64,000 nucleotides of DNA. Origin: Ornithodoros turicata. Taxonomy: Eukaryota; Arthropoda; Arachnida; Ixodida; Argasidae. Positions 43,060 to 54,689 of the stretch are shown here, piece by piece; position 1 is the stretch's first letter; the number at the start of each line of letters is the position of its first letter. The position numbers and the translations under genes were made by a program. The stretch lies in the NCBI RefSeq assembly GCF_037126465.1, contig NC_088202.1, forward strand, positions 99,231,962 to 99,295,961, given 5' to 3'. Below the pieces are notes generated by a model. That model made no database searches, was not told where the DNA came from, and worked only from the letters and a program-made list of their open reading frames with translations.

Positions 43060-44048
43060 CACAGTAAACTTTTTTACACTTTTTTGGTGTAAATGGCTTG
43101 TCCCATGGCGCACACCTTTTTGGTGTTGCCTTTACACTCAAATGATGGGTGTTTTCTAATGCACCCTTTAGTTAAGTGTATTCCTAATAAAACACTGTTA
43201 TAAAGGGGGTTTAACAACAAAAACACCCTTAAAATGGGAGTATTCTATTGAAAACACCTTTTATGATAGAATTATTTGCTAGCAAATATTCCCTCGCAAA
43301 TAGTGTAATATAAGCTTCCGCGGCAGCATGCCGAGACCACTGGCCGAGACATACAGTTCGACGTTCTTGCTTCTATGGCAAGCAGCACCGCGAACGCGGT
43401 AGACTTCCAGCCGTGGTTCCATCGTGGAACCTAAGCCGGAGTGCAATGCGTCGCAGGCACGCCTCGTTAGCTTGTTAACACTGTGGGACCAACGTGAGTC
43501 CAGAGGCATAAAGAGACCTAGGGTACCCTCAGTAGCCTATATTGGCGTGTCAGATGTATCATATACTGAACTAAAATTTGTTGGGGCACGTTCGTTACAT
43601 GTGGTGGGGCGGGAAACGTTTGTAACGGTGGCGGGAATGTGTTTTTCCAATTAACACCCACGCTTGCAACGAGTCAAAGGTATAAGCTAAATTTCTAACA
43701 TCCCTCCCTGTCAAATACTGTGATTTTAACTCAGGTTATCGTCTATAATGTGATTACTTGCTGAGCGGAGCTGTGAAACCAGCATAATTTTTCTCTCACG
43801 AAATAAAACACTATTTTTAACACCATACTCCCAATTCAAATGGGTGTAAAAAAGGTGCATTCGACGGAAAACACCTGTTTCAACACCCCGCTTTACACCC
43901 TTAATGATCCACATTGGATAAAACGTGGTGTATGTCGATATTACACCTTTAGTAATGCACTTTTTGCACTCTTTGTGGAATAGAAAAGGGTGTTTTTATA
44001 AGAATACACCTTGTTTGAGCAAATAAAGGTGTAAAATGATTTACTGTG
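43060..44048. mobile_element. CACTA-like non-autonomous element, 989 bp
   Basis: Begins CACAGTAAACTTTTTTACAC and ends with the complement of CACAGTAAATCATTTTACAC. Many subterminal copies of GGTGTAAA, GGGTGTTTT and AACACC occur in both directions. CACAG ends with dense subterminal motifs are typical of the EnSpm/CACTA group. TT on each side may be a 2-bp target duplication. No transposase recognised; the middle (about 43300-43650) is unique sequence. Confidence 0.6.
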
Positions 44049-44299
44049 TTGGTAGTAAATGTTTCCCCGCGTTCTCAGTGTTCCGGTGCGCTGCAAGTGT
44101 TGCCCATAATGCATGTCTCCAGTTAGGTAAGCTAACAAGTAAATAAGTACTGCAAAAGATGTAACCCTCGTGGACTACACGACCACAATTTTTTTTCGCA
44201 ATATTCAGGATTCGCGAAATGTTAGTAATGGCAACAAACAGGTAAGGGCATTGGTAATGGCTGCTCGAATCGCAAAAGAAGCTGTTGAATAGGCCATTG

Positions 44300-44815
44300 C
44301 GTAGTGTTACAGCGGGTACCGGCTCATGTCGGCATACCCGGCAATGAACAGGCAGTACAGGCTGCTTTACGGAGTCACCAGATTACATCAGCCCACTTCA
44401 ACACCCTGCCAAAGGCGACCGTCGGGCACTTCTTCGTGTTTTCTCCGCAGACAAGACGAGATCTGAGTGGCTGCACGACGTCATCGACATGACATCCTAC
44501 TCTCTGCTCCACGCTGTAGATACGTCTCTCTCAAAGTCGCTTCCTCATGGCCTTCCGCTACCCTACGCATCCGTTCTTCACCGCATTAGGCTGAATGTTG
44601 CGTTTACCCCAGTTGTGAGGCAGCGCCTTAGCCGCGCGCCGTCAGACCTTTGTGACACATGCAATGTGCGCACTGTCCTACACCACCTACTTATGGACTG
44701 CCCCGTCTACCAGCGGGAACGCGAGATCTTGCACCGCGCCACTATACACAACACTGGAACTGTACAGAGTACTGAGAGAAAGAAAAGCAATTACTCTTCT
44801 ATGTGCACTAGTTAG
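44300..44815 (+). pseudogene. LINE fragment: RNase H end plus C-terminal tail
   Basis: The plus strand reads LQRVPAHVGIPGNEQAVQAA, the RNase H end with Trp to Arg and Asp to Val changes in QWVPAHxGIPGNExAD. After a frameshift it reads RSEWLHDVIDMTSYSLLHAV, VLHRIRLNVAFTP and CDTCNVRTVLHHLLMDCPVY, the zinc-knuckle tail seen at 4.6 and 1.3 kb. The final block (LLGPxxNP) is missing, so it is truncated at both ends. Opposite orientation to the LINEs at 0-5 kb. Confidence 0.75.
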
Positions 44816-45075
44816 CTGGCTCCTTAACAAACTTTTTTTTGTATTGTTGACTGATTAGATGAGTCACAAAATTAGTGAGCCCATCTTCCTTATCTTTTAG
44901 CCTACCACACCCTATATCCTTAATTTACTGATTTGCTTTAACAAACTTCCGCATCAAGCTCTGACGTCAGAGGAACGAGAGTCTCAGCCGCTCCCATTGG
45001 TCCGCGAAAGGCACATGACCTCGCCCGCGGCACGCCTGCCGGTATTCGCGGTGCCGGCTTTCTACGCGTCTATTA

Positions 45076-45732
45076 AGGCTCATTCACACATGCGTTTAAA
45101 AAAGCGGCGCCGCCGAGAGGGGCCTGACACACATAGCCGAGCCGCCATCGTGGAAACGCGCTTCGTTGTTGTTGCTACGTGAAGATCGTACTGACACTTC
45201 CAGCTCTCTTCCTCAAAATTTACATTATGAAGCATGTTATCCATTTTATAGTTATCGTAAAGCATTTCTGCTGGAATCATCAATCGTTGGAATGACAGAC
45301 GTGACACAATAGCAGAGAAAGAACGGCAGAAGAAGCGAGACACATGTTTACCTACCGACGACCAACACGCGGTCACACACAAGTCTTAATTATTTTCGTC
45401 GATTCCGTGGTTTGCGTAAATTAACAGCTCATCGTTGACAGCTCAGACACCAAACAGCTATTGCTGACAAGGAATTTACTCATGCGGCAGCACCAAACAC
45501 ACACACACGTACAAATGACAAAAGATCCCAGCGCGGTATCGGGAGGCCCGCCGTTGCTCGCCGGCGCCAAAGGGAAGCCACCTCCACCCCTCCGAGCACT
45601 CCGATTGGCTGGATGAAAAGCGTTCGCGTTTCTCCCCTCCGAAGCTGCAGCACGGAGCGGTTCTCGAAAAGCGCCTGGAAACGCTCCGCGGCTCGCGAAA
45701 CGCGTTCAAAAAACGCATGTGTGAATCCAGCT
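45076..45732. repeat. PIF/Harbinger-like element, 657 bp, TTA duplication
   Basis: Ends AGGCTCATTCACACATGCG (45076) and CGCATGTGTGAATCCAGCT (to 45732), TTA on both sides (45073-45075 and 45733-45735). GC-rich subterminal CGGCGCCG-like blocks. No transposase seen. It interrupts or abuts the endonuclease fragment to its right. Confidence 0.75.
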
Positions 45733-45739
45733 TTACCCT

Positions 45740-46520
45740 GATTCTTTTGATTTTGTTTTTTTACGGAGGTGTTGCTTACAGAGCAATTGAGGAGTTTGGC
45801 TAGAAGGAATTTCTTGTTCTTGCCTTTAGGGGATCCCGGCGTAGTGTATACCAGCACGATGAGGGTGGGGGGCATCCATGTATAGTCCACTTCTAGACGC
45901 ATATAGGTGGGGGTAACTTTGCCAATCATTCTGGCTGTTACCATGGTACAGAGAGCACTCCAATGAAGGCTACTGAGGGATGGTCGTGTGTTTTCGCTGT
46001 GGGTAGTTGGCAACAACCCCGTTCCGAGATCAGGAGGGAGTGCACACACGTCCCTCTCCTGTACCACCACCGCATTTTTCATTTTTTCACCCTTCCCTCT
46101 ATTCAATTGCCTGGCTGCACCGAACCGCCACCCACGAGCAGGCTGACAGGACCTCCCTCAAATATCATTCCCCCGTGTCTACAACGCATACGTCACCAAT
46201 TTCGTCTGGAGCGGCTGGGCGTGTTCTACCTTGTCTACTTTGAGCGTGACTGTCTTGGTTGCTAAGGTAGTTTCGCCATTTCTCGAGTAGGTGGCGGCAC
46301 CTGCACTTCGGTTGTCTTCACTGTTGGAAAGGGAAACGCATCACAAGCCTTCCAATGTCGCGGTAGGTTGGTCCAGGTCTCCGAGAGGGCGAGGTCGTTG
46401 CAGTTGGCCAATACCGGGTCAGTCGCTATGTAGGTAACATGTGCATTGGGGTACTGTACGTTAAGGGCCTCCATGTTTGTCGTTCTCCTTGGCCCGCTGC
46501 ACCATCGTTTCAGAAATCTC
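45740..46520 (-). pseudogene. Endonuclease (EEP) fragment of Helentron or retrotransposon type
   Basis: Minus strand. First part: HVTYIATDPVLANCNDLALS followed by ETWTN, the 'locate and LxLxETW' start of exonuclease/endonuclease/phosphatase domains found in Helentrons and LINEs. Then, after breaks, RLEVDY...LIVLVYTTPGSPK and KKFLLAKLLNCS, resembling the central strand/helix before the catalytic GDFN motif. GDFN itself is absent because the sequence ends at the PIF-like MITE (45733). Stops and frame changes lie between the parts. Which element class it came from is not settled. Confidence 0.42.
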
Positions 46521-46638
46521 GAGACTAGTAGATTGTGTTTTTGGTTGTCTAGCGCGCTGTCCCCTTGCATTGTAGATTAAGTTGGTGTATTTGCCGTTGT
46601 CGGGGGGTAACATTGGGCAGACGGGCGGTTTGCCTGCC

Positions 46639-46925
46639 TACACTCTAAAAACAGAGGGGGGGGGGGGCGAAATAGCTTGCCATTGTTGGGCACACACGAG
46701 TGGGCATTGTCACGACTATAGCAAAAAAGGGGGGAAGGAGGAGAGCTGAACGGTTCAAGGTGACTCTAAAAACAGAACTTTACCACATAGCACGCTCTTA
46801 GCCAATCACTATCCCGAATGACATCGTTCTGCCCCTGATTGGTTAAGAACCGGAGCTGTACGCCTTTTTTGGAACACTTATGCAGTTCCAAAAAAGGCGT
46901 ACGCCCCGCGTTTTCCACAAATCGG
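46639..46925. repeat. Two nested or broken copies of the CACTCTAAAAACAGA MITE
   Basis: TACACTCTAAAAACAGA at 46639 and GACTCTAAAAACAGAAC at 46763 are both left ends. The second copy carries the perfect hairpin GTACGCCTTTTTTGGAAC (46858-46875) against 46885-46902 with a 9-nt loop. No right end is present, so both are truncated. Confidence 0.65.
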
Positions 46926-48589
46926 GAGTGCTAAAGGTATTATTCTGTGCAGTGGTTGGCCTTCACCGTGCTACATGGCATAGGCGGAGAGTTTTCAATC
47001 TGCCGGTGGGGGCCGGGGCACAACGTCCTCCCCCATTTCATGCTCAGAGATTGCTCAGAGATCGCTCAGAGATCATGCTCAGGCAGATTGTCGGGAATTC
47101 CGTGTTTCGACGTTGTGAGCCAAATTTTTCCAGGACTTTCATGATGACTCTCCATTTTTTTTTCTTTTTGTCACAAGCTGTACCCAAGAAATAACACAAG
47201 AAAGTTTCTGGCTTCTCAACAGATGCAGGCCATTGCATAGACCGCATTTCTGTCCCATTTGCAGACGTACAGAAACACCACAGATAGTGCATCAAACCTT
47301 CAGAGGAAATAAGGATGCGGCTAGTCAGTGCCAGAAAACTCCCACAGGTACTCTTACGCAGGCGACAACTTCGGAGAACCCGAAGTCACGCTGCCAAGAG
47401 AGAACCTTCTCGAATGGATTAAAGCCTCATCACGCCGCATCACTCCTAGCTCGGGTACGGATCGCTATTTTATACTCGCTCATAATCGAAGTCAATGCAA
47501 ACGGTTTGGCGTCCGCATTCGTAGCACATTTCCTCCAGTTCCAAAGATCTGCATTGAACTTTAAAGGCGTAGCACTCGCACAGATTACGTGACGCTGCTG
47601 TTTTTAACTGAGTGCGTAAAAAATATTACGATGTGCGGCTTGAAATGACGAAATGGGACGATCCTATAGCATTTATTATTTTTCGTGTGTTCGCTCGTCT
47701 TTTTTATGGCTTTCTTTCTCTTCTTTTTCTTTTTCTCATCGTTGCGCGCGGGAACCGTTTCCCCCCGTGCATCAATGGGAGGTGGAAGACGGGGACAACC
47801 AAAGAAGTGGGGTTCAGAATATTATGGGCTGTAACAGCGGGAAGAACTATAAATTGTCACGAAAGGGGGTTTGCGCTTACAACCATTGTGACACTTATTT
47901 GTTTATTCGTCCTAGTCGTTTTGGGGTGCTTCGGAAAAAGTGTGTACCGAAGTGAGCATGTCGATGCTAGTTTGGTGCTGCCTCATGCTTATTATTGTGA
48001 TCACAAAAATACGATGGCACATTGACGAATGTGTGTATATACACACACGCACACACACACGCGCGCGCGCACACAAACAAACAAACAACATGCAATCTCT
48101 CAAGCTGAACAACAACAAGCTAAGCTAAAGCTAAACAAGAGTGTTTCCAGATCTAACACAAATCAATTAGGACGGAACAATCATCACCTCTTGGCGCTCA
48201 CCTGTATAGCAGAGACCTAGACATAAAAACTAAACAGCACGTGATATGAAGTCTCTCTGTAATTGGTTCACGGCACACAGTCATGATTGCTAGACGTTTC
48301 AGGGCTCGGTTTGAGAACACTTGGATCGATAGACTGGTCGAACGTTCCAGTTGCAGGTTGTTGGAGTCGGGAAGTCCAATCGGATTTCATCAAAATCTCA
48401 GCTATGTTTCATCGTGAGGAACGACTATAAATCGTGGATGAAACCAGGTGTCACATTTGGCTACTTTGCGCAGAATTGGCTACTTTCTGACTGTGGTCAG
48501 GTCCGAATTCGTGCGCCGGCTGTGCTGTCTCTGTGTTTTCCCTGGATTTTTCTCAGACGCTTTAAGACACATGTTTGCACAGTTTCATA
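46926..48589. other. No gene recognised; (CA)n/(GC)n at 48030-48090
   Basis: GCTCAGAGAT is repeated four times near 47041-47080. An ACACAC/GCGCGC/ACAAACAA microsatellite lies at 48030-48090. No recognisable domain. Confidence 0.35.
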
Positions 48590-48640
48590 TGAAGTCGGCC
48601 CAGGACGCACAATCTCCCCTGCCATGCCCCTGTCGTGACG
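48588..48640 (+). repeat. SINE 3'-region fragment
   Basis: GAAGTCGGCCCAGGACGCAC matches the 3' part of the SINE at 53635-53825 (there on the minus strand). Only the tail is present. Confidence 0.6.
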
Positions 48641-49795
48641 TTGTCCGCCTGAGCATTGCCGACTACGGCAAGCAGATACACGACCACCTTCTGACTGTTG
48701 TGGCTCCGAAATTTGACCAATGGCGACTTGCTTGTTTTCTGGCTACCTTGCTGATGCTCTTTTGAGCTATACTTTTGAGTCCCCTCTGTACCAAATTTGA
48801 ATAGTTTTCACCGTGGCACCACATCTAAAGTTGAAGTACGAAGAGTGCGTTTATTCCTCTCTCCCTTGGTGATTGGTGCTCTCGCACCCGGTACGATGTC
48901 CTCAAGATTGCTTCTTTTCTTTCTTTTGTTTGCTGTTGTCGTGACTACGCCCACTTCTGTGTGGCCAATAACGGCGAGCCGATTCTGCCATTACTCCCCC
49001 CCCCCTCCCCTCAGGATTGCTTTGTGTTTGTACGCTAGCACTTAAGCACACATTGAAGAACCCTCGTGTGGGCAAGCTTAATCCTACGCCTCAGCACTGG
49101 GGTGTCGCTCATGATCTCGCGACGTAAAGGCCCAAATTATCATAAGCCATCTCTTTCGTTAGGCACTTACGTTTCATTCGGGTCATGCTTCAGTTGGAAG
49201 CTACAGCATAACAATATACATAGGACCCTGGATACGACATTCTTTCTACACGACACGTACACCCTTAGCACAAGGCTCGGCAGTCCCGTAAATGTGTTTT
49301 GTAAATAAATCGTTCGTTTTCCCGAACGTTTCGCCTCTGTTGTCTCACTCAAAAGCGAACCCAGAAATCGTGCGACCACCTCCTCGGAGGCCTGGGTCGT
49401 CACACCTGTCCCCAAAACGGCGCGCAACGACGATGATTGTGGCATAGTGGCATTCCTAGTGGCATTGTATTAAAAGTGTACATCGCCCTACCGATCGTTC
49501 GATATGCATTCTAGTGATGGTCGTCGTTGAAGTGACTGGAACGGGAACGTCACGTCGTTGGTGGCTGACAACGGGTTAGTCGTCGTAGGGCCTCACAGGA
49601 TTAGGAAACGACGAAAAAATCTCTTTGTTTGGGAACACGGAATATTCCTGAGATATCACGCTTGGTGGATCGGGTGGTGCCGACCAAGAACAAGATTACT
49701 GCCGTGTTCTGACTCTGCCCTGATGGATCCCTCGAGCTTCGAGGGACCCTCCAGTAGCCTTGGCAATGCATTGGGCACGCGCTCACTGGAGAGCA
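48641..49795. other. No gene certain; possible LTR-like 3' end near 49304-49415
   Basis: AATAAA at 49305 is followed by a C/T-rich stretch ending GGGTCGTCACA (about 49398), the look of an LTR or transcript end. No partner repeat was found. Confidence 0.25.
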
Positions 49796-50068
49796 GTAGA
49801 CGAATTCAGGAAATCCCATGATGCTTATCGGCCGCGGTGCACTATGGGAGTGTGCAGCCCCAAGGAGAAACCGAAACCCATACGGTACCGTTTTTACTCC
49901 CCTCGGCTACTGCCGGTGTCTCCGGTTCGAACGTACGGACACATCTGCGGCAGCCGAGGGGAAGCAGAAAAACGGAACAATCTGGGTTTCGGCTTCTTCT
50001 TGGGGCTGCACTCTCCCATAGTGCACCGCGCACGATAAGCATCATGGGATTTTCTGAGTTCGTCTATT
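49796..50068. repeat. Foldback MITE, about 125-bp arms
   Basis: GACGAATTCAGGAAATCCCA with TGATGCTTATCG pairs with CGATAAGCATCATGGGATTT…GAGTTCGTC. Pairing continues through GGTGCACTATGGGAG, TGCAGCCCCAAG and CCCCTCGGCT. The central spacer is about 25 nt. TA flanks both ends. Confidence 0.85.
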
Positions 50069-51070
50069 GCAACGTCTAGTCCCCTAGACAGCAATTACTC
50101 GCTATTGTAATCACCAGGCTGTGAAATTTAACCCCAGCACTGCAAATAATCCTTAACTTCGCACCTAGGCCACAAAACTACTGAATTTTTTAGAGTGTTC
50201 TCAGCAAGAGAAAATATCACTTTTATAAATTCGTAACAGATATTTTGAGCTACTCAACCTGCATTTAGTAACGCACGGTTGTTCTTGGTGTCGTCTTCGC
50301 CTGTACAGGCTACGCCCCTACACGATCGATTCGGGTTTATGAGTAACACTGCTTTCCTATCGTCATCTGACTGGGGCGCTGGCTTCGCATGGAGCCATCA
50401 ATTACTATGGCGTGTACGGTTTGTTGACAGTGATAAACAGCTGGCTATGCTCTCATCGATCTTGGCAAAACGTTCTTCTGTGCTGTCTGGATTTGATTTT
50501 GAGTGACGCATTGGAAATGTCTGGTAACATTGCAATGTGCGTTATGCAGAAAGTTAATGCCCAATTTTAAATATTATTATTCCAACTGCACGTCAGTGGA
50601 GCCAGTTTACAGATTTTTGAAATACTAAGAGTGAAAAAAAATAGCTAAGTTGGTGCAAATGGAGAATTTTGTTATCCTCAGATTCCGAATGTTGATCCCA
50701 GCCCCAGAAAAAAAAAAATGAAACGAGGTTAACCGAGAAACCGACTGATGCTTGATCGCCGTCACACGATACCGAGACGCATTTAAGAACACGACAGCGA
50801 TTGTAACAGCGTACTTGTCTTTGAGAAAAATTGCACTTGTGCACACTGCACACAAAAGTAAATGCTTCAATGTCTTTCGCATGACGACACTGCGTCGAGG
50901 CAATATCTTCGAAGCCATGTAAATAATATACGAAGAGAAACCGAGGCGCCCATGTACCAACATGGGAAGTCCTGGGACGACCGTTTGTTCATGTCGGGAG
51001 GCCCACGCCACGACGGAGCAAGACGCAAGACGTCGCTATCCCGCCTTGTCAGTCTGCCATAAACCGGAAC
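50069..51070. other. No gene recognised
   Basis: No domain or repeat recognised. An A-rich run is at 50707-50718. Confidence 0.35.
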
Positions 51071-51071
51071 T

Positions 51072-51800
51072 GGAGAAAAGGTCCCCTGAAAGGGTCCGTC
51101 CCGTGGAATTATACTTTATCGCTTGCAACTCAAATCAGTGACTGTTAGAGCGCGAATTTTCATGTCATTTCTTTATTGTTGGCATGGTCTTGTACTTGAG
51201 CGCTTAAAACGCTGCTAGGCCCCACACAGCATAGTGAGGTGACCAATGCACTTCTTAGGTTCCTGGGGGTCTGTGGCCTTCTGGGTGAACTGTGACCAAT
51301 TCTGTGTTTCTTTCTTTCTTGTCTTTTTTTCCTGTGCACGCATAGGATTGACGTGGGGACGGAATGATTCCAAAGTACGAGGACGTGATATTCTGTTTAT
51401 TGGGTGCCGTGCTTTCATAGCAAGTGCAATGCAATATCTTTATAGATATTATAGATATGATAGATATCTAATATATAGATATGATATGTTATCAATATCT
51501 TATTTATGACATCTTATTCATAGATATATTTATAGATATGCAATATCTTTAGAGATTTCAGTTGTAGTTGCATGCCTATTTCAGGAGCGTTTAGTGCACA
51601 ATTATCCGCACTTTAGTGAATGCACTCTGTACACGGCATTAAAACTGCGTTGCCAACAAGCGCAAACCTATAATAGAGCAGGCACGAAGCAATGTTTGTG
51701 GGATGCACTTTTGAGGGGACCTTTTCGCCAGGGACCTCTTTTGATGGGGACGTTTCCTACGGGGTCCTTTGCTCCCCCTTTTCCGAGGGGGCAGCCCAAC
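51072..51800. repeat. Possible element bounded by GGGACC-type repeats; AT-rich core
   Basis: Left: GGAGAAAAGGTCCCCTGAAA and GGGTCCGTCCC (51072-51103). Right: a run of opposed motifs GAGGGGACCTTTTCGCC, GGGACCTCTTTT, GGGGACGTTT and GGGGTCCTTTGC (51714-51780). The core includes an ATAGATAT-rich low-complexity stretch at 51430-51560. End positions and class are unknown. Confidence 0.35.
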
Positions 51801-52499
51801 AATGCTGTCGCGTTAATATGAATACCAACCGCCGGATAATGTAACTGCTGACAATCACCCTCTGCCTCCCGCTATGCCCCTCTACCTATATGTGCGGTAC
51901 ACCATATACTTGCTGCACACACACGCATGCGTGAAGGAAATGCCCAAGAAAGTGCTCATGCATTCCTATACGGTTCTCTACCGTTGTTCCTTATTGTTTC
52001 TACGTGGTTAAGCACAGGCTCAGTGTCCTAGAATAAAACTCACTCAGTCGAAATTCGCAGCAAACACGTCAGTATTCTACCAAGATACTTTTCAGTGCTG
52101 GGGATTCTTCTTTCAGTTACTTTCTAACCTGATACTCGGTGACATAATAACTTAAATGCCTCTTTGAGCATCATGTACACGCCTGCGCGCACGTCGCGCG
52201 GTTGAAGTGTCACTGGTCCAGTAAAGTTAGTTCATAGTAAAAACGGACTCTACGATAAAATATATGGCTGTACTATAGCAGAGGGGCTGGTGGCTTTTAA
52301 AAGGTGGTGAGTGTGTTTAAAACTGAAATAATGCATGGACGTGACAGAAGGCCATATACCCGAGTCTAAAAATATAAGAATTATAAAATTATGTGGTCTG
52401 GAACCTTTTTTATATGTATTTCATCAACACCATCTGAACCACAGAAAAACACGGCCACGCTAAGCCTAACGGCTTCGGATGGGTGATCTTGGAAAACTA
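51801..52499. other. No gene recognised
   Basis: No coding, RNA or repeat signal found. Confidence 0.35.
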
Positions 52500-52504
52500 T
52501 GAGC

Positions 52505-52600
52505 CTTGGGTTTGGTCAGGTAAGCGCATTTTAGTTAGGGTAGGTCAGGCTAGGTTACACAGATTTGGGGGAGGGGTTTAGGGGTGCCCCCCCCCCAGGC
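52505..52600. repeat. Degenerate TTAGG/CTAGGTTA-like block and C tract
   Basis: TTTAGTTAGGGTAGGTCAGG, then CTAGGTTA: arthropod-type TAGGTTAGG-like sequence, followed by G- and C-rich runs. Too degenerate to call telomeric. Confidence 0.4.
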
Positions 52601-53634
52601 ACGCACTAGGCGGTGCGGGCATGAGACTGTGCCTGACGAAAGATGGCGGAAATCAGTCCCATAGCTGTAGTATATCCAAAGTAATAATAATAACAATTAT
52701 AATAATAATACCCTACCTCCTTTATATCGAGCATGTCTTGAAAAGAACGATGCAATGAAATCATCATAGTCATCGTCATTGATTGGTTCTTGGTGTGTTA
52801 TCGTCGAGTCATCGTCACTGCGATATTCCAGAGGATCGCAGAGACCACTCGCGGAGGTTCTTCTAGCTTGACGACACCCACTCCATGGTATAGGCTTTTT
52901 ACTCCCACCGCAACCGTCGATCGCCATTACCGATCCACGCCCTTATATTATACAGAGCGGGATACGTCAGTTTGCAGCGCACATTTTTATCGCTTGCAAA
53001 GCATGATGACCTCGTAAAGTACTTCCGTACCGAAGAGATAAGCGAGCAAAACCGCATAACGTACCGCTAAAGAGGGACATTTTGGGCGTTGAAATGCACT
53101 TCGTCCGACCGTTGTACTTGAGATTAATGGTGCTCGTCGAACTGCATTCCGCATTGCCCTGGAGCACAACTCGACGATGACTTTGGATGCGAAATGCTCA
53201 TCTAGCGGCTAAACGCATTGAAGTTGCAGGTAGAGGAAAACCTCAGCTGCCGGAGTAATCACCATTCAGTTTCTCCTACGTGGTGTTAAGGTAATGAAAT
53301 AGTCCCGCGCAGCGCTTACGACTGAGGTGCGGTGAAGCTGAATAATTTACTCATGCGTTGCGTGCGGAACCTTCGTGCATAATTTACAGCATTCAGACAG
53401 GTTGTGCGGCGGAAGTCATCAGCGGTATGTCGATATGAAAGAATGCATGCAGGAGGACTAGTAAGTGTTGTGTAGGTACACGCATACGTTAGCTCAATAT
53501 ATCGCGGATGGAGGGCGAAATATTTTTTCTTGTTATTGCGTGTTAGCGCCGCGAAGCAACTGTGGCTATGAGCAGCGTATAGACGTGGACAGACGGAGAG
53601 AGGCCAGCAGGAAGGAGTGGGGGACAGGGGCATT
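52601..53634. other. No gene certain
   Basis: The minus-strand frame at 52697-52927 opens with MAIDGCGG and ends near a GT (GAG|GTAGGG), so an exon is conceivable. I recognise no domain. AT-rich (AATAAT)n at 52682-52711. Confidence 0.3.
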
Positions 53635-53825
53635 AGTATGCGTCCTGGGCCGACTTCAGGGGTAAAAGTGCCGACATTTGTCTGGAAAGTATCCGGAAAA
53701 CCCAGGGAAAACCTCAGACTTCAGAGCCGGCGGTAAGATTCGAACCCATCACCTCCCAGTCTTCAGTACGACCTTGGCTACCAGCAACGGGCGGACGCCT
53801 TAGCCCACTCGGTCATGCCGATGGT
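53635..53825 (-). repeat. tRNA-derived SINE (tRNA-Ser/Leu-like head)
   Basis: The minus strand reads GGCATGACCGAGTGGGCTAA GGCG…, with a long variable-arm-like stretch, then the T arm and a non-tRNA body (GAGGTTTTCCCTGGGTTTTCC, GAAGTCGGCCCAGGACGC). A box TGACCGAGTGGG is on plus bases 53804-53815; B box GGTTCGAATCT is on 53736-53746. Fragments of the same body occur at 48588-48640 and 57055-57190. The overall look is that of tick SINEs such as Ruka, named from memory and not verified. Confidence 0.75.
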
Positions 53826-54589
53826 GAGGGTGAAATAAATTGGCGTCACAGATATTGCGATGCAATACAAGACGGGTTCTAACTCACCTCAAATACTGCG
53901 AACTGGTAGCCAACTGCCTCAAGTTCTATTAGAATTTGTTGCAGGCGTTGCTGTGATATACAAACGAGACCAAAAATGCCCAAAATGTCATGCTTCGCGC
54001 GTTTGGATGGTCAATCTCACTCAATTTCGCTATTTTATCCTGTGTATACGTCACGTTCCCCTCACAACGCGCAGGTGGCGCAACCCACAAACGGAACACC
54101 GAAGCGGTACTGAAAGTTGCGTTCACGTCCGCGTCTTCAGGCAACATCCATGGCAGTGCAGTTAACGTGGCTGATGTGTTCTACGTCAGTCTTACTTATG
54201 GCATGGTCAAGGGCCCGAAACTCGGCAGTTCCTTTGCGGAATGAAGTGAGGCGCTTCATGCGTTTCACGTCATCGGACGTCAGAAAACGTCATAAATTGA
54301 ACGTCATGGAGACATCCGATGACTAGTGATTACTGATTGGTTCCCATGAGGATGAATTCGTTTTCTGAGCGATGATTGGCCGTTTTCAAATTTGTTCGCG
54401 AGCGCTCGAACAGGCGACAGCGCGGCGGCTGTGCCGGTTGGAACCGGCGTCTAAGGAGTCACCGGCGTCCGTTTCGGACGGCTCGCGTTGTGTAGCAATT
54501 GTGTTGGACTATGAGTTCTGATTTCTCCTGTTTAAAAACGCAAGCTGTATCATGTGAGTGTCCTCGAACAGCCACAGCTGCCAGGGAAG
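53826..54589. other. No gene recognised; GC-rich stretch at 54400-54480
   Basis: CpG-bearing GCGCGGCGGCTGTGCCGG sequence lies just upstream of the possible THAP exon and could be a promoter. No motif is strong enough to call. Confidence 0.3.
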
Positions 54590-54689
54590 ATGCCTGCGCA
54601 ACATTTGTGCTCTGCTTCTTGGTGTAGAAACTATTCGAGCGTCCGAACGCCTCGTACCCGATACCTGGTCAACGACTGCCGAGAGGTAA
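54590..54689 (+). CDS. Possible THAP-type first exon
   Basis: ATG at 54590 opens MPAQHLCSASWCRNYSSVRT, reminiscent of THAP starts (short leader, CSAxxCxN). It continues to a strong splice donor, GAGAG|GTAAGT at 54689-54690. The spacing of Cys6-like and Cys11-like residues fits the first zinc pair. No second exon with Trp, Cys-x2-His or AVPxIF was found downstream, so it could be a broken gene or chance. Confidence 0.3.

Noticed and set aside
45480..46106. A 208-aa gene on the minus strand
   Set aside because: The frame runs from an endonuclease remnant through the end of a PIF-like MITE, so it is a chimera of two repeats.
52505..52570. Interstitial telomere repeat
   Set aside because: TTAGG-like words are few and irregular; common short repeats in arthropods look the same.
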